Notes: generated by a model not told the origin, from the sequence alone. A stretch of 53,133 nucleotides of DNA from Desulfobacteraceae bacterium (GCA_013791935.1 VMSV01000089.1:1-53133), one strand, 5' to 3'; positions 1 through 7,555 are shown, counted from the first letter of the stretch. Numbers and translations: made by a program.

Positions 1-134
1 TCGGCGTGCAGCGCACCGGTGGTCAGAAGAAATTCATAGATTTGCTCCGGATAGGGCGGGCGAATCTCGTTGTAATTGTTCGGGTCAGCCCCGAAGAGCC
101 CTCGGCCTTCTTTCCTGTCGATGATTTCGGGCAT
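1..134 (-). CDS. SAM-dependent methyltransferase, N-terminal part (runs off the window)
   Basis: The minus strand starts at an ATG at 134 and stays open to the window edge (44 codons). A GGGAGG-type ribosome-binding site lies about 12 bases upstream. The peptide has the N-terminal signature of class I SAM methyltransferases: FGADPNNYNEIRPPYPEQIY followed by FLL. Proteins of this group normally read F-x(3-5)-Y-x-x-x-RPxYP just before the SAM-binding domain. The glycine-rich SAM loop and catalytic part lie outside the window, so the substrate cannot be named. The family call rests on this one motif. Confidence 0.6.
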   Translation of the reverse strand, partial: MPEIIDRKEGRGLFGADPNNYNEIRPPYPEQIYEFLLTTGALHA

Positions 135-333
135 GCTTTGCCCACCCCTCCCGCAAACGCCCTCAAAAAACAATGGCGCTGATATTTTAAAATTGTATTT
201 TGTATCTTCAAAGGTAAGGGGCGCTTTCGTATGGAAAGGTTTGAAAGTGGAGCAAAGAGAAAGACTCCCCGTAGGAAATCGTGACCCCCGGGGAATATCA
301 AACCCCGATGGGGTTCAGCGCCCTGTTGTCCTT

Positions 334-792
334 CTATTCGTATCTCAATATGTACAATTGGTCCGACCGCTTCATAAATGCCTTTGCCAGTTCATCTCCC
401 GCATACGTAATTTGGCCCAGTGGCGAAATAATGTCCAGACGAACAAGAGCGATTTCAGAGGAACGCTCCTTGTTATAACCCAAGTAAATGGGGTTTTGAG
501 CGACCAAAACAGCGTGTTTGGGGGGTATCGTTATTTCGACAATTCCATTGCCTTCATCATAGGAACGATTTGCATCGGGTATTACATTCCAGTTCGGTCC
601 CCTGGAACCAAGTTTGGTTGACTCAACTACTTTCGGCGGAACATACCAATATTTTGTCCCCCGAGAGCGCAGAGAGTATCGAATGCGGATCTCCAGATCA
701 GAATTGTTCAGAACAACAAAAGAGGTCATCCAAGAACAGCCTGAGACGAAGAAGGCAATAATAAACGATAGAATGATAACATTTTTCTTCAT
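334..792 (-). CDS. Putative lipoprotein, function unknown
   Basis: This 152-residue protein begins MKKNVIILSFIIAFF and has a lipobox (FVSGC, Cys about residue 19), so it is probably exported and lipid-anchored. The start at 792 is chosen over an upstream in-frame start at 855 because it gives a clean signal peptide and follows an AGAGGA ribosome-binding site. The mature part contains a lone hydrophobic patch (TSFVVLNNSDLEIRIRYS) and beta-rich sequence with PPKVVEST and IPPKHAVLVAQN. No enzyme motif was recognised. A palindromic repeat sits just upstream (818-871), between the start codon and any promoter, and may affect expression. Confidence 0.6.
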   Translation of the reverse strand: MKKNVIILSFIIAFFVSGCSWMTSFVVLNNSDLEIRIRYSLRSRGTKYWYVPPKVVESTKLGSRGPNWNVIPDANRSYDEGNGIVEITIPPKHAVLVAQNPIYLGYNKERSSEIALVRLDIISPLGQITYAGDELAKAFMKRSDQLYILRYE

Positions 793-817
793 GGTATTCC
801 TCTGTTTTAGAGTTTCA

Positions 818-871
818 GGTGTCAGATCCATAGTGATTAAAATACAATTAACCACTATTCAATCTGACACC
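818..871. repeat. Palindromic repeat, family A, copy 1
   Basis: Perfect 10-bp outer arms GGTGTCAGAT (818-827) and ATCTGACACC (862-871) enclose inner arms TAGTGATTAA (831-840) and TTAACCACTA (848-857). A related copy lies at 2039-2097. It resembles REP/REPIN-type elements mobilised by Y1 transposases, remnants of which lie at 3360-3797. Confidence 0.75.
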
Positions 872-934
872 GATCCCTGCCCTTCACCCTTAAATGCCTT
901 GCAGATGAAACCCTCAAACGCGTGCAAGATTCAG

Positions 935-1165
935 TTATAAAAAATATGAACCGCTCAATGTTTTGTCTTTTGCCCTCTTCCGACGCGAGCGAATCGTCAA
1001 TAATAATCCAATAATGAGTAAAAACGTTAGCCCTGAGTTATAAAATGCCCGATGTTTTTCGAATAAAAATAACACATAATACGATACGGTCATCCCGAAA
1101 TAGAAAATGACCAAAGAGATACTGATGGCAGCAGCCAAAACTAAGCCAAAATGTGTTTTCTTCAT
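935..1165 (-). CDS. Small membrane protein, function unknown
   Basis: This 76-residue protein starts MKKTHFGLVLAAAI and has two predicted membrane segments (about residues 6-32 and 42-58) followed by a basic tail (RSRRKRAKDK). The start at 1165 is preferred over 1210 because AGGGA lies about 9 bases upstream. The Arg/Lys-rich C-terminus suggests it faces the cytoplasm. No family was recognised. It lies in an AT-rich accessory stretch. Confidence 0.5.
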   Translation of the reverse strand: MKKTHFGLVLAAAISISLVIFYFGMTVSYYVLFLFEKHRAFYNSGLTFLLIIGLLLTIRSRRKRAKDKTLSGSYFL

Positions 1166-1478
1166 ATCAATCCCTGCCTTTTTCCCGCCAAAAACAAAGC
1201 TATTGCCCATAAATGAGGCTAAATTTTAAAAGCATACCTCTTGTTTTCAATCTGTTAACTTGGTCCGACCCCGGAGCCACTGGTGAAAGGACTTGCAAAC
1301 TCTGCAAAACGTAGAGTAGAAAATCATAGACATTCTTGAATTTCTGTCAACGTGTTGAGTTATTTACTTATTTATGGACGTTTCCCAACTTCTACAGAGT
1401 GGAGACTGTCAATAATTAATAATTAAGATGCGACCCTGTTCTGTCCTTCGACCCTCGACCCTGTTTTTTCATTCAACT
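1166..1478. other. Intergenic, no gene seen
   Basis: AT-rich sequence with no credible coding frame. Near 1431-1466 the phrase CGACCCT recurs three times, which looks like low-complexity debris between accessory genes. No promoter or RNA gene could be identified with confidence. Confidence 0.4.
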
Positions 1479-1838
1479 CTATAGCTTTCTTTTAATTCGT
1501 ATTTTACCCAATTTTATTAAAATAAAGATTGAAACAATACTACTACAAACAACACTATAGAAATATAAATCATAAAGTTTCGTCACATAGTTGGGATTAA
1601 TAATAAAGTGTCGTAATACCTCAATTGGCATAATAAAAATAATATAGATAGAAGTGATTGCAAGTATGACTCTGAATCCCCCTTCCTTTATTTTAAACCA
1701 ATTATTTTCTGTCTTTTTTAATGTCAAATATTCCTGAAATTTCCTTAAAAGGATTAAATAAAAACCTATCAATATTACAATGATTATCACATAAACAAAT
1801 ACAAGATATTGCATTAAATTCGTTGAAATCTCGCTCAT
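1479..1838 (-). CDS. Multi-pass membrane protein, candidate immunity protein
   Basis: This 119-residue, very AT-rich gene encodes about three hydrophobic segments (residues about 10-31, 54-73 and 90-108) and ends with a basic tail (GKIRIKRKL). A ribosome-binding-like AGAGAAAG precedes the ATG at 1838. It begins only 18 bases after the stop of a glycine/alanine-rich C-terminal fragment (1857-2039). This toxin-tail then small-gene order is characteristic of polymorphic toxin/immunity pairs, and membrane immunity proteins often protect against pore-forming toxins. That role is inferred from position and topology only. An unrelated membrane protein is equally compatible with the sequence. Confidence 0.5.
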   Translation of the reverse strand: MSEISTNLMQYLVFVYVIIIVILIGFYLILLRKFQEYLTLKKTENNWFKIKEGGFRVILAITSIYIIFIMPIEVLRHFIINPNYVTKLYDLYFYSVVCSSIVSIFILIKLGKIRIKRKL

Positions 1839-1856
1839 AAGTCTTTCTCTATATTA

Positions 1857-2039
1857 TCATTTGGGATTATAGGGTACCATATTGGGGCCAGGGCTTGTTA
1901 TATAGTTTAATCCCATTGAAACTCCACCAGATAAGCTACCGCCCACAAGTGCTGCATTAATTGCTGATGCTCCGCCTTTGAGAGCAGCCGCGCCTGCACC
2001 ACCTCCCAGTGCTCCAGACAAACCACTAATTGTCTTCTG
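1857..2039 (-). pseudogene. C-terminal remnant of a glycine-rich, toxin-like protein
   Basis: The minus-strand frame reads ISGLSGALGGGAGAAALKGG, then SAINAALVGGSLSGGVSMG, and ends PGPNMVPYNPK before TGA. Gly/Ala-rich hydrophobic stretches like this occur near the C-termini of Rhs-type and other polymorphic toxins. Upstream the frame is closed by a TGA inside the palindromic repeat at 2039-2097, and there is no start codon, so only the last roughly 58 codons survive. The candidate immunity gene follows directly. Confidence 0.5.
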
Positions 2040-2097
2040 GTGTCAGATCTTGAATAGTGAATAAAATGCAATTATTCACTATTCGAGATCTGAGACC
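2039..2097. repeat. Palindromic repeat, family A, copy 2
   Basis: Inverted repeat with 26-bp arms (2039-2064 and 2072-2097, two mismatches) around a short spacer. The arms begin GGTGTCAGATCT and end GATCTGAGACC. It supplies the stop codon of the ATPase gene reading in from the right and closes the toxin-remnant frame on the left, so it marks a rearrangement joint. Confidence 0.8.
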
Positions 2098-3272
2098 GAT
2101 TCCCCTGAGTCACTTACGGGGCTCAATCCCTTCTTGAGGAAACCTTCAGGTGAATCTACCAGGATGCCATGGCTTATTTCATAGGAAGCATCAACCGGGG
2201 CTATGAGAAACGCCATTTCCGGTTGAAGGGACTCTTTTAGCTCATAAAACCCCCGGGAGGGTTTGGGTGCTTTCGACAGTTTGAACTCAAAAATCCAACG
2301 ACGATTTCCCCTTTCCAGGATAAGATCTATTTCCGCTCCATTAGACGTCCGCAAAAAAGAAGGCCGCCAATATGGATACATGGCAATAATATTTTCCATG
2401 GCAAAACTCTCCCAGGATGCCCCTGAAACAGGATTGGTTAACAGATGATCATAATCCTCGATGTCAAGGAGGCAATGTAAAATTCCGGTATCCCTTAGAT
2501 ACACTTTCGGAGATTTGATCAATCGCTTTTTGAGGTTTTTCTCGGCAGGTTCCAACAACCGAATCATGTATGTTTGTTCAAGAAGAAAAAGGTATTTCTT
2601 AAGGGTGGGAATGGAGAGGTCTGCTGCGCCAGCGAGTTTGCTGTAATTTATTAATTGCCCATGATAATGCGAAAGCAGTATCCATAAGCGTTCAATAACC
2701 GGAATGGGAATGTTGAATCCCAAATTGGGGATGTCTCTTTCCATGAATGTTCGAATAAAATCATGTCGCCATGCAAAACTATCCTCGTCATCTACGGCCA
2801 ACACGCTATCGGGAAAGCCACCACGCAGCCAAAGGTTTTTCCAGTTTGTTTTATTTCGGACCTCACTTAGTAAAAAAGGTGTGAGGTCAATGTAGGCAAT
2901 GCGTCCGGCCAAAGATTCGGTTGATTGCCTTATAAGATCTCGTGATGCAGAGCCCAGGATTAAGAAGCGTCCCGGTCTTCTTTCCTTATCGATTTCCGAA
3001 CGGAGTATGGAAAAAAATTCCGGGAGCTGCTGGATTTCATCCAGACAAATGAGTTTGTCACGATGATGATCAAAATAAAGTTCGGGTTCTATAAGCTTAT
3101 TTCGGGCTGCTCTATCCTGTAAATCCAGGTAGTCTGAAGGCCTACTTTTAAGAAAGGCCTTTGCCAACGTTGATTTTCCGCATTGGCGAGGGCCAAGTAT
3201 GGCAACAGCCGGAGACCGATTTAATGCTTTTTCTAAATCCTTTTCAGTAATTCTTGAAATGTATTCATGCAT
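2079..3272 (-). CDS. AAA ATPase with DUF4143 domain
   Basis: Predicted ATPase of the AAA_14/DUF4143 group, common in mobile and accessory DNA and of undefined cellular role. From the chosen start (MHEYISR, 397 residues) the Walker A motif GPRQCGKST is at residues 27-35 and Walker B LICLDEIQQ at about 74-82. GSASRDLIRQSTESLAGR carries the sensor-like region. The DUF4143 part follows (LSEVRN, then WRHDFIRTFMERDIP), ending in a nuclease-like segment with EIDLILERGNRRWIFEFK. The 3272 start fits a sigma-70 promoter at 3303-3331, which overlaps the longer frame opening at 3323. The last residues (SVSDLE) are encoded by the palindromic repeat, so the native C-terminus has probably been replaced. Confidence 0.85.
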   Translation of the reverse strand: MHEYISRITEKDLEKALNRSPAVAILGPRQCGKSTLAKAFLKSRPSDYLDLQDRAARNKLIEPELYFDHHRDKLICLDEIQQLPEFFSILRSEIDKERRPGRFLILGSASRDLIRQSTESLAGRIAYIDLTPFLLSEVRNKTNWKNLWLRGGFPDSVLAVDDEDSFAWRHDFIRTFMERDIPNLGFNIPIPVIERLWILLSHYHGQLINYSKLAGAADLSIPTLKKYLFLLEQTYMIRLLEPAEKNLKKRLIKSPKVYLRDTGILHCLLDIEDYDHLLTNPVSGASWESFAMENIIAMYPYWRPSFLRTSNGAEIDLILERGNRRWIFEFKLSKAPKPSRGFYELKESLQPEMAFLIAPVDASYEISHGILVDSPEGFLKKGLSPVSDSGESVSDLE

Positions 3273-3302
3273 ATTGATAATATGTGTTAGTGATTTACAT
3301 GG

Positions 3303-3331
3303 ATAATATGACCCATTTCCCAAGATGTCAA
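3303..3331 (-). promoter_or_regulatory. Sigma-70 promoter for the DUF4143 ATPase
   Basis: Read on the minus strand, TTGACA (3331-3326), a 17-bp spacer and TATTAT (3308-3303) form a near-consensus promoter. Transcription would start near 3296 and give a leader of about 24 bases before the ATG at 3272. Confidence 0.7.
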
Positions 3332-3359
3332 GAAAAGAATAGGCTTTGCATTAGATTGA

Positions 3360-3605
3360 TTAGGGTCGGTTTGGTTGGTTGGTTGTGCGGACATGAGCCT
3401 TGCCCGTCTTTACCAGAAGGTAGAAATGATTGGACATCAAGGCGAAGGCATAGCAGGGGGTTCCGGTCTCCAACAAAATGGCACCCAGCCAATTCACAAA
3501 ATTATTCCGATCCTTTTTATCCCTGAAGAGCTTGCTCAGTTCGATGCCCCGACAAATTTTGTGATGCAGCGCTCCCAGTGTGCCTATTCGCGATTGCCTT
3601 GGCAT
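3360..3605 (-). pseudogene. Truncated REP-associated tyrosine transposase (RAYT)
   Basis: The first roughly 70 residues match the start of Y1/RAYT transposases: MPRQSRIGTLGALHHKICRG, then the FRDKKDRNNFVNWLG segment and ETGTPCYAFALMSNHFYLLV. The HUH region reads NHFYLL where the family usually has NHFHLL, so the second histidine is lost. After LLVKTGKAHV the similarity ends. The rest of the catalytic domain, including the active-site tyrosine helix, is missing. Intact family members have about 200-300 residues; this frame has 81. Relatives of this enzyme mobilise short palindromes such as those at 818-871 and 2039-2097. Confidence 0.75.
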
Positions 3606-3611
3606 GATCTT

Positions 3612-3797
3612 TCATAATATATCTTTGAAAGAATAGAACCGCCTATTTTCATGGGCGACCCGGTGTCCCTCCCTTGATGTAATCGCATAATTAAGGATGC
3701 ATAAAACAAATTGTTTTTTGGCTTCAAGTAGCCACCACAGCCATCTTCTACGATCAGGCACGGCTTTTTGCGCTCCGCTGAAAAAGAAAGTCGCCAT
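3612..3797 (-). pseudogene. Fragment of a second Y1-family transposase
   Basis: The segment RRRWLWWLLEAKKQFVLCIL followed by NYAITS matches the stretch just before the NHIHLL histidine motif of a second Y1 transposase subgroup, in which a Trp/Leu-rich EAKK helix precedes the HUH strand. The match stops at ITS, immediately before the histidines, and the following residues (REGHRVAHENRR) are unrelated. Flanking frames add nothing, so this is a small remnant, probably unexpressed. The assignment rests on recalled family patterns. Confidence 0.5.
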
Positions 3798-4146
3798 TGG
3801 GGGCGGACCAAGCGAAGAACCTGAAATATGGTTAAAACATTAATAACCTTCCCCTCAATACCTCTTAAGCATATCTTTTCGGCTGTAAAAACATGCATGT
3901 AAGGGAGAATGGAAGGACGGTAATGCCCTCAATATAAAGAGTCTCTGTTCCGCCATAAAAAAGGGATTTGTGGTCTAACCTTCTATTGTGGATGATATTT
4001 TTATGACCAGGGGGGTCTGCTTTCAGTTTGTTGACTGGGACCACATAGAACTCCTTGATGACCCGGGTGGAAATCGCCGGATGTGAAATCGTAAATTTCC
4101 CAAACCCCAACGGCATGGCTTTTTTCGGAATTGAATGCAAAATTGC
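3798..4146. other. Intergenic, no gene seen
   Basis: About 350 bases without a convincing coding frame. The minus-strand frames here have no ribosome-binding site and no recognisable motif. The stretch separates transposon debris from the aromatic cluster promoter. Confidence 0.4.
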
Positions 4147-4174
4147 TTGACACCCGGAAATGGACTGTGCTAAG
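4147..4174 (+). promoter_or_regulatory. Putative promoter of the aromatic operon
   Basis: TTGACA at 4147-4152 is followed after 16 bases by GCTAAG (4169-4174), preceded by TGT as an extended -10. The -35 is perfect and the -10 weak (3 of 6). A start near 4181 would place the leader peptide ATG about 28 bases into the transcript, as expected for an attenuator. Confidence 0.5.
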
Positions 4175-4208
4175 CAAAAACCCAAATTTAATCGAAACAG
4201 GAAACCCC

Positions 4209-4283
4209 ATGTTCGCAAACATTTCAGGCAGACTTTATTATTGGTACTTTTATTATACCACCCGTCTGCCTGTGGCTTGCTGA
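4209..4283 (+). CDS. Aromatic-rich attenuator leader peptide
   Basis: A 24-codon frame (ATG 4209, TGA 4281-4283), preceded by CAGGAAACCCC, contains LYYWYFYY. Seven consecutive codons (4236-4256) specify Tyr, Tyr, Trp, Tyr, Phe, Tyr, Tyr. Such a run is very unlikely by chance and acts like the Trp run of E. coli trpL or the Phe runs of pheL: ribosomes stall there when the charged tRNAs are scarce. The codons lie in the loop of a hairpin formed by CAGGCAGAC (4225-4233) and GTCTGCCTG (4264-4272). The stop codon falls just after segment 2, so a ribosome that finishes translation masks it. The peptide itself probably has no other function. It senses Tyr foremost, with Phe and Trp once each. Confidence 0.9.
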   Translation: MFANISGRLYYWYFYYTTRLPVAC

Positions 4284-4309
4284 ACCAACACACACTAAAC
4301 AAAGCAATC
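4225..4309 (+). promoter_or_regulatory. Attenuator segments 1 and 2 (pause hairpin and antiterminator arm)
   Basis: Segment 1 (4225-4233) and segment 2 (4264-4272) are perfect 9-bp complements around the aromatic codons. Segment 2, extended to 4278, can instead pair with segment 3 (AAGCCGTGGGCAGAC, 4311-4325) over 15 continuous positions, three of them G-U. This antiterminator would form when a ribosome stalls on the aromatic codons and opens the 1:2 hairpin. Confidence 0.85.
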
Positions 4310-4350
4310 AAAGCCGTGGGCAGACAAAGCCCGCGGCTTTTTCAGTTTTA
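4310..4350 (+). terminator. Leader terminator of the aromatic operon (segments 3:4)
   Basis: AAAGCCGTGGGC (4310-4321) pairs with GCCCGCGGCTTT (4329-4340): 12 pairs with one G-U and a 7-base loop, followed by TTCAGTTTT. Segment 3 is shared with the antiterminator, so the two structures exclude each other. Segment 4 can additionally pair with GCCGCGGG at about 4355-4362, giving another possible alternative fold. Confidence 0.85.
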
Positions 4351-4405
4351 AAGGGCCGCGGGAAAAAAGTCCGGACTTTTTTGCGATTCCAAAAAGGAGA
4401 AGATC

Positions 4406-5203
4406 ATGACGATTGTAGGAAAAAAGATTCGAATGGAGCGTATTCTCAACCGGGACACCGGCAGAACCATCATCGTTCCCATGGACCACGGCATGTCCGT
4501 GGGACCCATTGCCGGAGTGATTGACATGAAAGAAGCCATCCGGAAGGTGGCGGAAGGTGGAGCCAATGCCATTGTGGAGCACAAGGGGTTGGTGGGGGAA
4601 GGCCACCGGGGCAAGGGTAAAGACATCGGCCTGATCATTCACCTGTCCGCATCCACCAGTCTGGCCATCTTTCCCCATGCGAAAACCCTGGTGTGTTCCG
4701 TGGAGGAAGCCATGAAGCTGGGGGCGGACGCAGTGTCCATCCATGTAAATCTGGGAGACGGCCAGGAAAGAGAAATGCTGCGGGATTTCGGCAAGGTGAG
4801 TTACGAAGCCAGGACCTGGGGCATGCCCCTTCTGGCCATGATCTATCCCCGCGGGGAGAAGATCAAGGATGAATATGATGTGAAAGTAATCAAGCATGCC
4901 GCACGGGTGGGCAGTGAAATGGGAGCGGACATCGTGAAAGTATCCTACACGGGCAGCGCCGAATCCTTCCATGAGGTGGTTCAGGGCTGCACGGTTCCGG
5001 TGGTCATTGCCGGCGGAGAGAAGATGGAGTCGGACCGGGAAATCCTCCATATGGTCAAAGGAAGCATCGATGCTGGCGGGGCCGGCGTTTCCATCGGCCG
5101 GAACGTGTTCCAGCATGATGATCCGTCCAAAATGGTTCGGGCCATATCCGCCATCGTCAATGACGGAAAGAGTGTGGATGAAGCCCTGGAAATCCTTAAA
5201 TAG
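4406..5203 (+). CDS. 2-amino-3,7-dideoxy-D-threo-hept-6-ulosonate (ADH) synthase
   Basis: Class I aldolase-fold enzyme that makes ADH, the first step of the archaeal-type route to 3-dehydroquinate that avoids DAHP. The 265 residues match the family length. Visible are PMDHG (Asp27, His28), YPRG (Tyr147, Arg149), the Schiff-base lysine in [11 protein letters not shown] (Lys178), the phosphate-binding VIAGGEKM (200-207) and [10 protein letters not shown] (231-240). The ATG follows AAAAAGGAGAAGATC, the same ribosome-binding site as trpE. It is the first structural gene after the aromatic attenuator and is followed by the enzyme that uses its product. A fructose-bisphosphate aldolase is the closest alternative, but the partner gene argues for ADH synthase. 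Confidence 0.9.
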   Translation: MTIVGKKIRMERILNRDTGRTIIVPMDHGMSVGPIAGVIDMKEAIRKVAEGGANAIVEHKGLVGEGHRGKGKDIGLIIHLSASTSLAIFPHAKTLVCSVEEAMKLGADAVSIHVNLGDGQEREMLRDFGKVSYEARTWGMPLLAMIYPRGEKIKDEYDVKVIKHAARVGSEMGADIVKVSYTGSAESFHEVVQGCTVPVVIAGGEKMESDREILHMVKGSIDAGGAGVSIGRNVFQHDDPSKMVRAISAIVNDGKSVDEALEILK

Positions 5204-5269
5204 TATGGACATTAAATAAACCTTTATGGAACATCTTTTTTATACCTTTATTAAGGGAGAACTTTTGAG

Positions 5270-6262
5270 ATGAGAAAAATATGGGTGAAAGTGGACCCCT
5301 GGGACAAGGACCTGGTCACCACAGCCTTGGAGGGCGGAGTGGACGGCATCATGGTTCCCGACGGACATGCCGCAAAAGTCAAGGAACTGGGAAGAGTTGA
5401 GGTCATCGCCGATGACGGGGATCTGGTCCCTGGAAAAGACGTGATCCTCTTTGAAATCAAAAGCGGGGAAGATGAAGAGGAAATCCTTAAAATCTCCAAG
5501 ACCAAAAAAGTGATCCTCCAAACCACGGACTGGACCATCATCCCTCTGGAAAACCTCATTGCAAAAGGGGCCGAGGTGATCGCCCAGGTGAAGAATATGG
5601 AGGAGGCCATGATTGCCTTCGGGATTCTGGAAAAAGGAGTGAAACAAATTCTTTTCCATACCACGGATGCCCTGGAACTGAAAAAAGCCCTCTCAGCCTT
5701 GGCGGCCCTGGAAGATAAAACCCCCCTTTCGGTGGCTGAAATCATTGCCGTTAGCCCCATCGGCATGGGAGATCGGGTGTGCGTGGATACCTGCACCAAT
5801 ATGCTGCCCGGCCAGGGCATGCTGGTGGGAAACAGCAGCAGCGCCCTTTTTCTGGTGCATGCGGAAAGTATTTCCAACCCCTATGTGGCCCCCAGGCCCT
5901 TCCGGGTGAACGCTGGTGCGGTTCATGCCTATACCCGGGTGCCTGAAGGCAAAACCCGGTATCTTTCGGAACTGTCTGCAGGCAGCAAGGTGCTGATTGT
6001 GGACCACCAGGGCAACACCCAGGTGGGGGCCGTGGGAAGGCTGAAGATCGAAAAAAGGCCCATGATGCTGGTTACGGCATCGGTGAATGGAAAGGAGATC
6101 TCCACCATTCTTCAGAATGCGGAAACCATACGGCTCACGGACCCGGATGGCCAGGCAAAATCCGTGGTGGAGTTAAAGCCGGGGGACAAGGTCATGGTGG
6201 CCCTGGAGGATGCCGGAAGACATTTCGGCATGAAGATTGAAGAAACCATCACGGAAAAATAG
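5270..6262 (+). CDS. 3-dehydroquinate synthase II
   Basis: NAD-dependent enzyme that oxidatively deaminates and cyclises ADH to 3-dehydroquinate (MJ1249/AroB' family). It is unrelated to classical AroB. The 330 residues carry the family hallmarks MGDRVCVDTC (about 163-172), MLVGNSSSALFLVHAES (about 184-200), FRVNAGAVHAY and GKTRYLSEL (about 207-232). A GGGAG ribosome-binding site precedes the ATG. It lies 66 bases after ADH synthase and 6 bases before aroA, so the three are surely co-transcribed. The shikimate steps between its product and AroA (dehydratase, shikimate dehydrogenase, shikimate kinase) are not in the window and must be encoded elsewhere. Confidence 0.93.
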   Translation: MRKIWVKVDPWDKDLVTTALEGGVDGIMVPDGHAAKVKELGRVEVIADDGDLVPGKDVILFEIKSGEDEEEILKISKTKKVILQTTDWTIIPLENLIAKGAEVIAQVKNMEEAMIAFGILEKGVKQILFHTTDALELKKALSALAALEDKTPLSVAEIIAVSPIGMGDRVCVDTCTNMLPGQGMLVGNSSSALFLVHAESISNPYVAPRPFRVNAGAVHAYTRVPEGKTRYLSELSAGSKVLIVDHQGNTQVGAVGRLKIEKRPMMLVTASVNGKEISTILQNAETIRLTDPDGQAKSVVELKPGDKVMVALEDAGRHFGMKIEETITEK

Positions 6263-6268
6263 CAGCCC

Positions 6269-7531
6269 ATGATTGAAATCAAACCCACCTTAACATTAAA
6301 AGGCGAAGTGGCGGTCCCCGGCTCCAAGAGTTACAGCCACCGAATTCTTATTGCCTCGGCCCTGTCCAACGGCATCTGCCGCATTGAAAATCTGCTGGAT
6401 TCCGAAGACACCCGGCTGACTCGAAGCGGATTGCGGCAGATGGGCATTGCCATGGAAGAGAAAAACGGACAGATCATCGTTCACGGGAAGAACGGTTTGC
6501 TTGCCCATGGAGAGGACCCCATTTACCTGGGCAATTCCGGAACCTCCATGAGACTGCTTACCGGAATCGCGGCTTTGGGTCAGGGAAAGTGCAGACTCAC
6601 CGGAACCGATAGAATGCACCAGCGGCCCATTCAGGATCTTCTGGATGCCTTGAACCTTCTGGGCATTGATGCCCGGTCGGAAAACGGAAACGGATGTCCG
6701 CCGGTTCTTATTCAAGGCGGAGAGATCCGGGGCGGCCGTACCCGAATTAAAAGCAATGTGAGCAGTCAATATTTGTCTTCCCTCCTGCTCATGGCCCCCA
6801 AAACCGGTCAAGGTCTTTCCATCGAGGTCAGCGCTGACGTGGTGTCCAAACCCTATGTGGACATGACCGTGGATATCATGACCCGCATGGGAATAGTTCT
6901 GGAAAGAGACGGGTACCGTGAATTCAATGTGCCGGGGGGACAGGTCTACCGGTCCGGGACCTACTATGTGGAGCCGGACTGCTCCCAGGCCGGATACTTC
7001 TGGGCCATGGCTGCGGTGACGGGAAACCGGATCAAAGTCAAGGGGGTCAACGCAAACACCCGCCAGGGGGATGTTCGGTTTGCCGAAGTCTTGAAACAAA
7101 TGGGGTGCCGGGTGGACTATGAAGCAGACGGGATCGCTGTCACCGGGGGTCCCTTGAAGGGGATCACTGTGGACATGGGCAACATGCCGGACATCGTTCC
7201 CACCCTGGGTGTGGTGGCGGCCTTTGCCCAAGGGGAAACCGTGATTCAGAATGTGGCTCATCTCAAGGAAAAAGAAAGCAACCGGCTGGCGGCAACCTCA
7301 GCGGAACTGAACAGAATCGGCATTTCCACGGAAGTACAGGATGCGGGTCTTATTGTCAAAGGCGGAACGCCCCATGGGGGAACCATCAAAACCTATGACG
7401 ACCACCGCATGGCCATGAGTTTTTCCGTGGCCGGGCTGCGGGTACCGGGAATTTTTATAGAAGACGAGCATTGCGTGGAAAAATCATTTCCCACCTTCTG
7501 GGAAGTGTTCCATGACCTGTGCACCAAATAA
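6269..7531 (+). CDS. aroA: 5-enolpyruvylshikimate-3-phosphate synthase
   Basis: Transfers enolpyruvate from PEP to shikimate-3-phosphate, the sixth shikimate step. The 420 residues include GSKSYSHR (Lys20, Ser21, Arg25, substrate binding), LGNSGTSMR (87-95), DRMHQRPIQDL (Arg119 for PEP), the catalytic MPDIVPTL (Asp308), KEKESNRL (Glu336) and YDDHRMAM (376-383). It has the LGNSGTSMR form rather than the LGNAGTAMR of class I glyphosate-sensitive enzymes, which suggests a class II type; this is a motif-based guess. The ATG at 6269 is six bases after the dehydroquinate synthase stop, with only a weak AGCAGCCC ahead, so translational coupling is likely. Confidence 0.95.
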   Translation: MIEIKPTLTLKGEVAVPGSKSYSHRILIASALSNGICRIENLLDSEDTRLTRSGLRQMGIAMEEKNGQIIVHGKNGLLAHGEDPIYLGNSGTSMRLLTGIAALGQGKCRLTGTDRMHQRPIQDLLDALNLLGIDARSENGNGCPPVLIQGGEIRGGRTRIKSNVSSQYLSSLLLMAPKTGQGLSIEVSADVVSKPYVDMTVDIMTRMGIVLERDGYREFNVPGGQVYRSGTYYVEPDCSQAGYFWAMAAVTGNRIKVKGVNANTRQGDVRFAEVLKQMGCRVDYEADGIAVTGGPLKGITVDMGNMPDIVPTLGVVAAFAQGETVIQNVAHLKEKESNRLAATSAELNRIGISTEVQDAGLIVKGGTPHGGTIKTYDDHRMAMSFSVAGLRVPGIFIEDEHCVEKSFPTFWEVFHDLCTK

Positions 7532-7555
7532 ATGAAACAGACTCCATCCAGTTTT

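Noticed and set aside
3865..4311. Minus-strand frame of 148 codons opposite the aromatic leader
   Set aside because: No ribosome-binding site, no motif, and it overlaps the terminator and leader that are better supported on the plus strand.
4147..4405. T-box riboswitch upstream of the aromatic operon
   Set aside because: No T-box sequence (AGGGTGG-like) or specifier loop could be found, whereas a translated leader with aromatic codons explains the structure fully.
4295..5212. Long minus-strand frame of 305 codons over the ADH synthase gene
   Set aside because: It is the antisense shadow of a strongly supported enzyme gene; His/Gly-rich composition, no ribosome-binding site and no family motif.
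6296..7261. Minus-strand frame of 321 codons over aroA
   Set aside because: Antisense shadow in GC-rich coding sequence, with no motif and no start signal.
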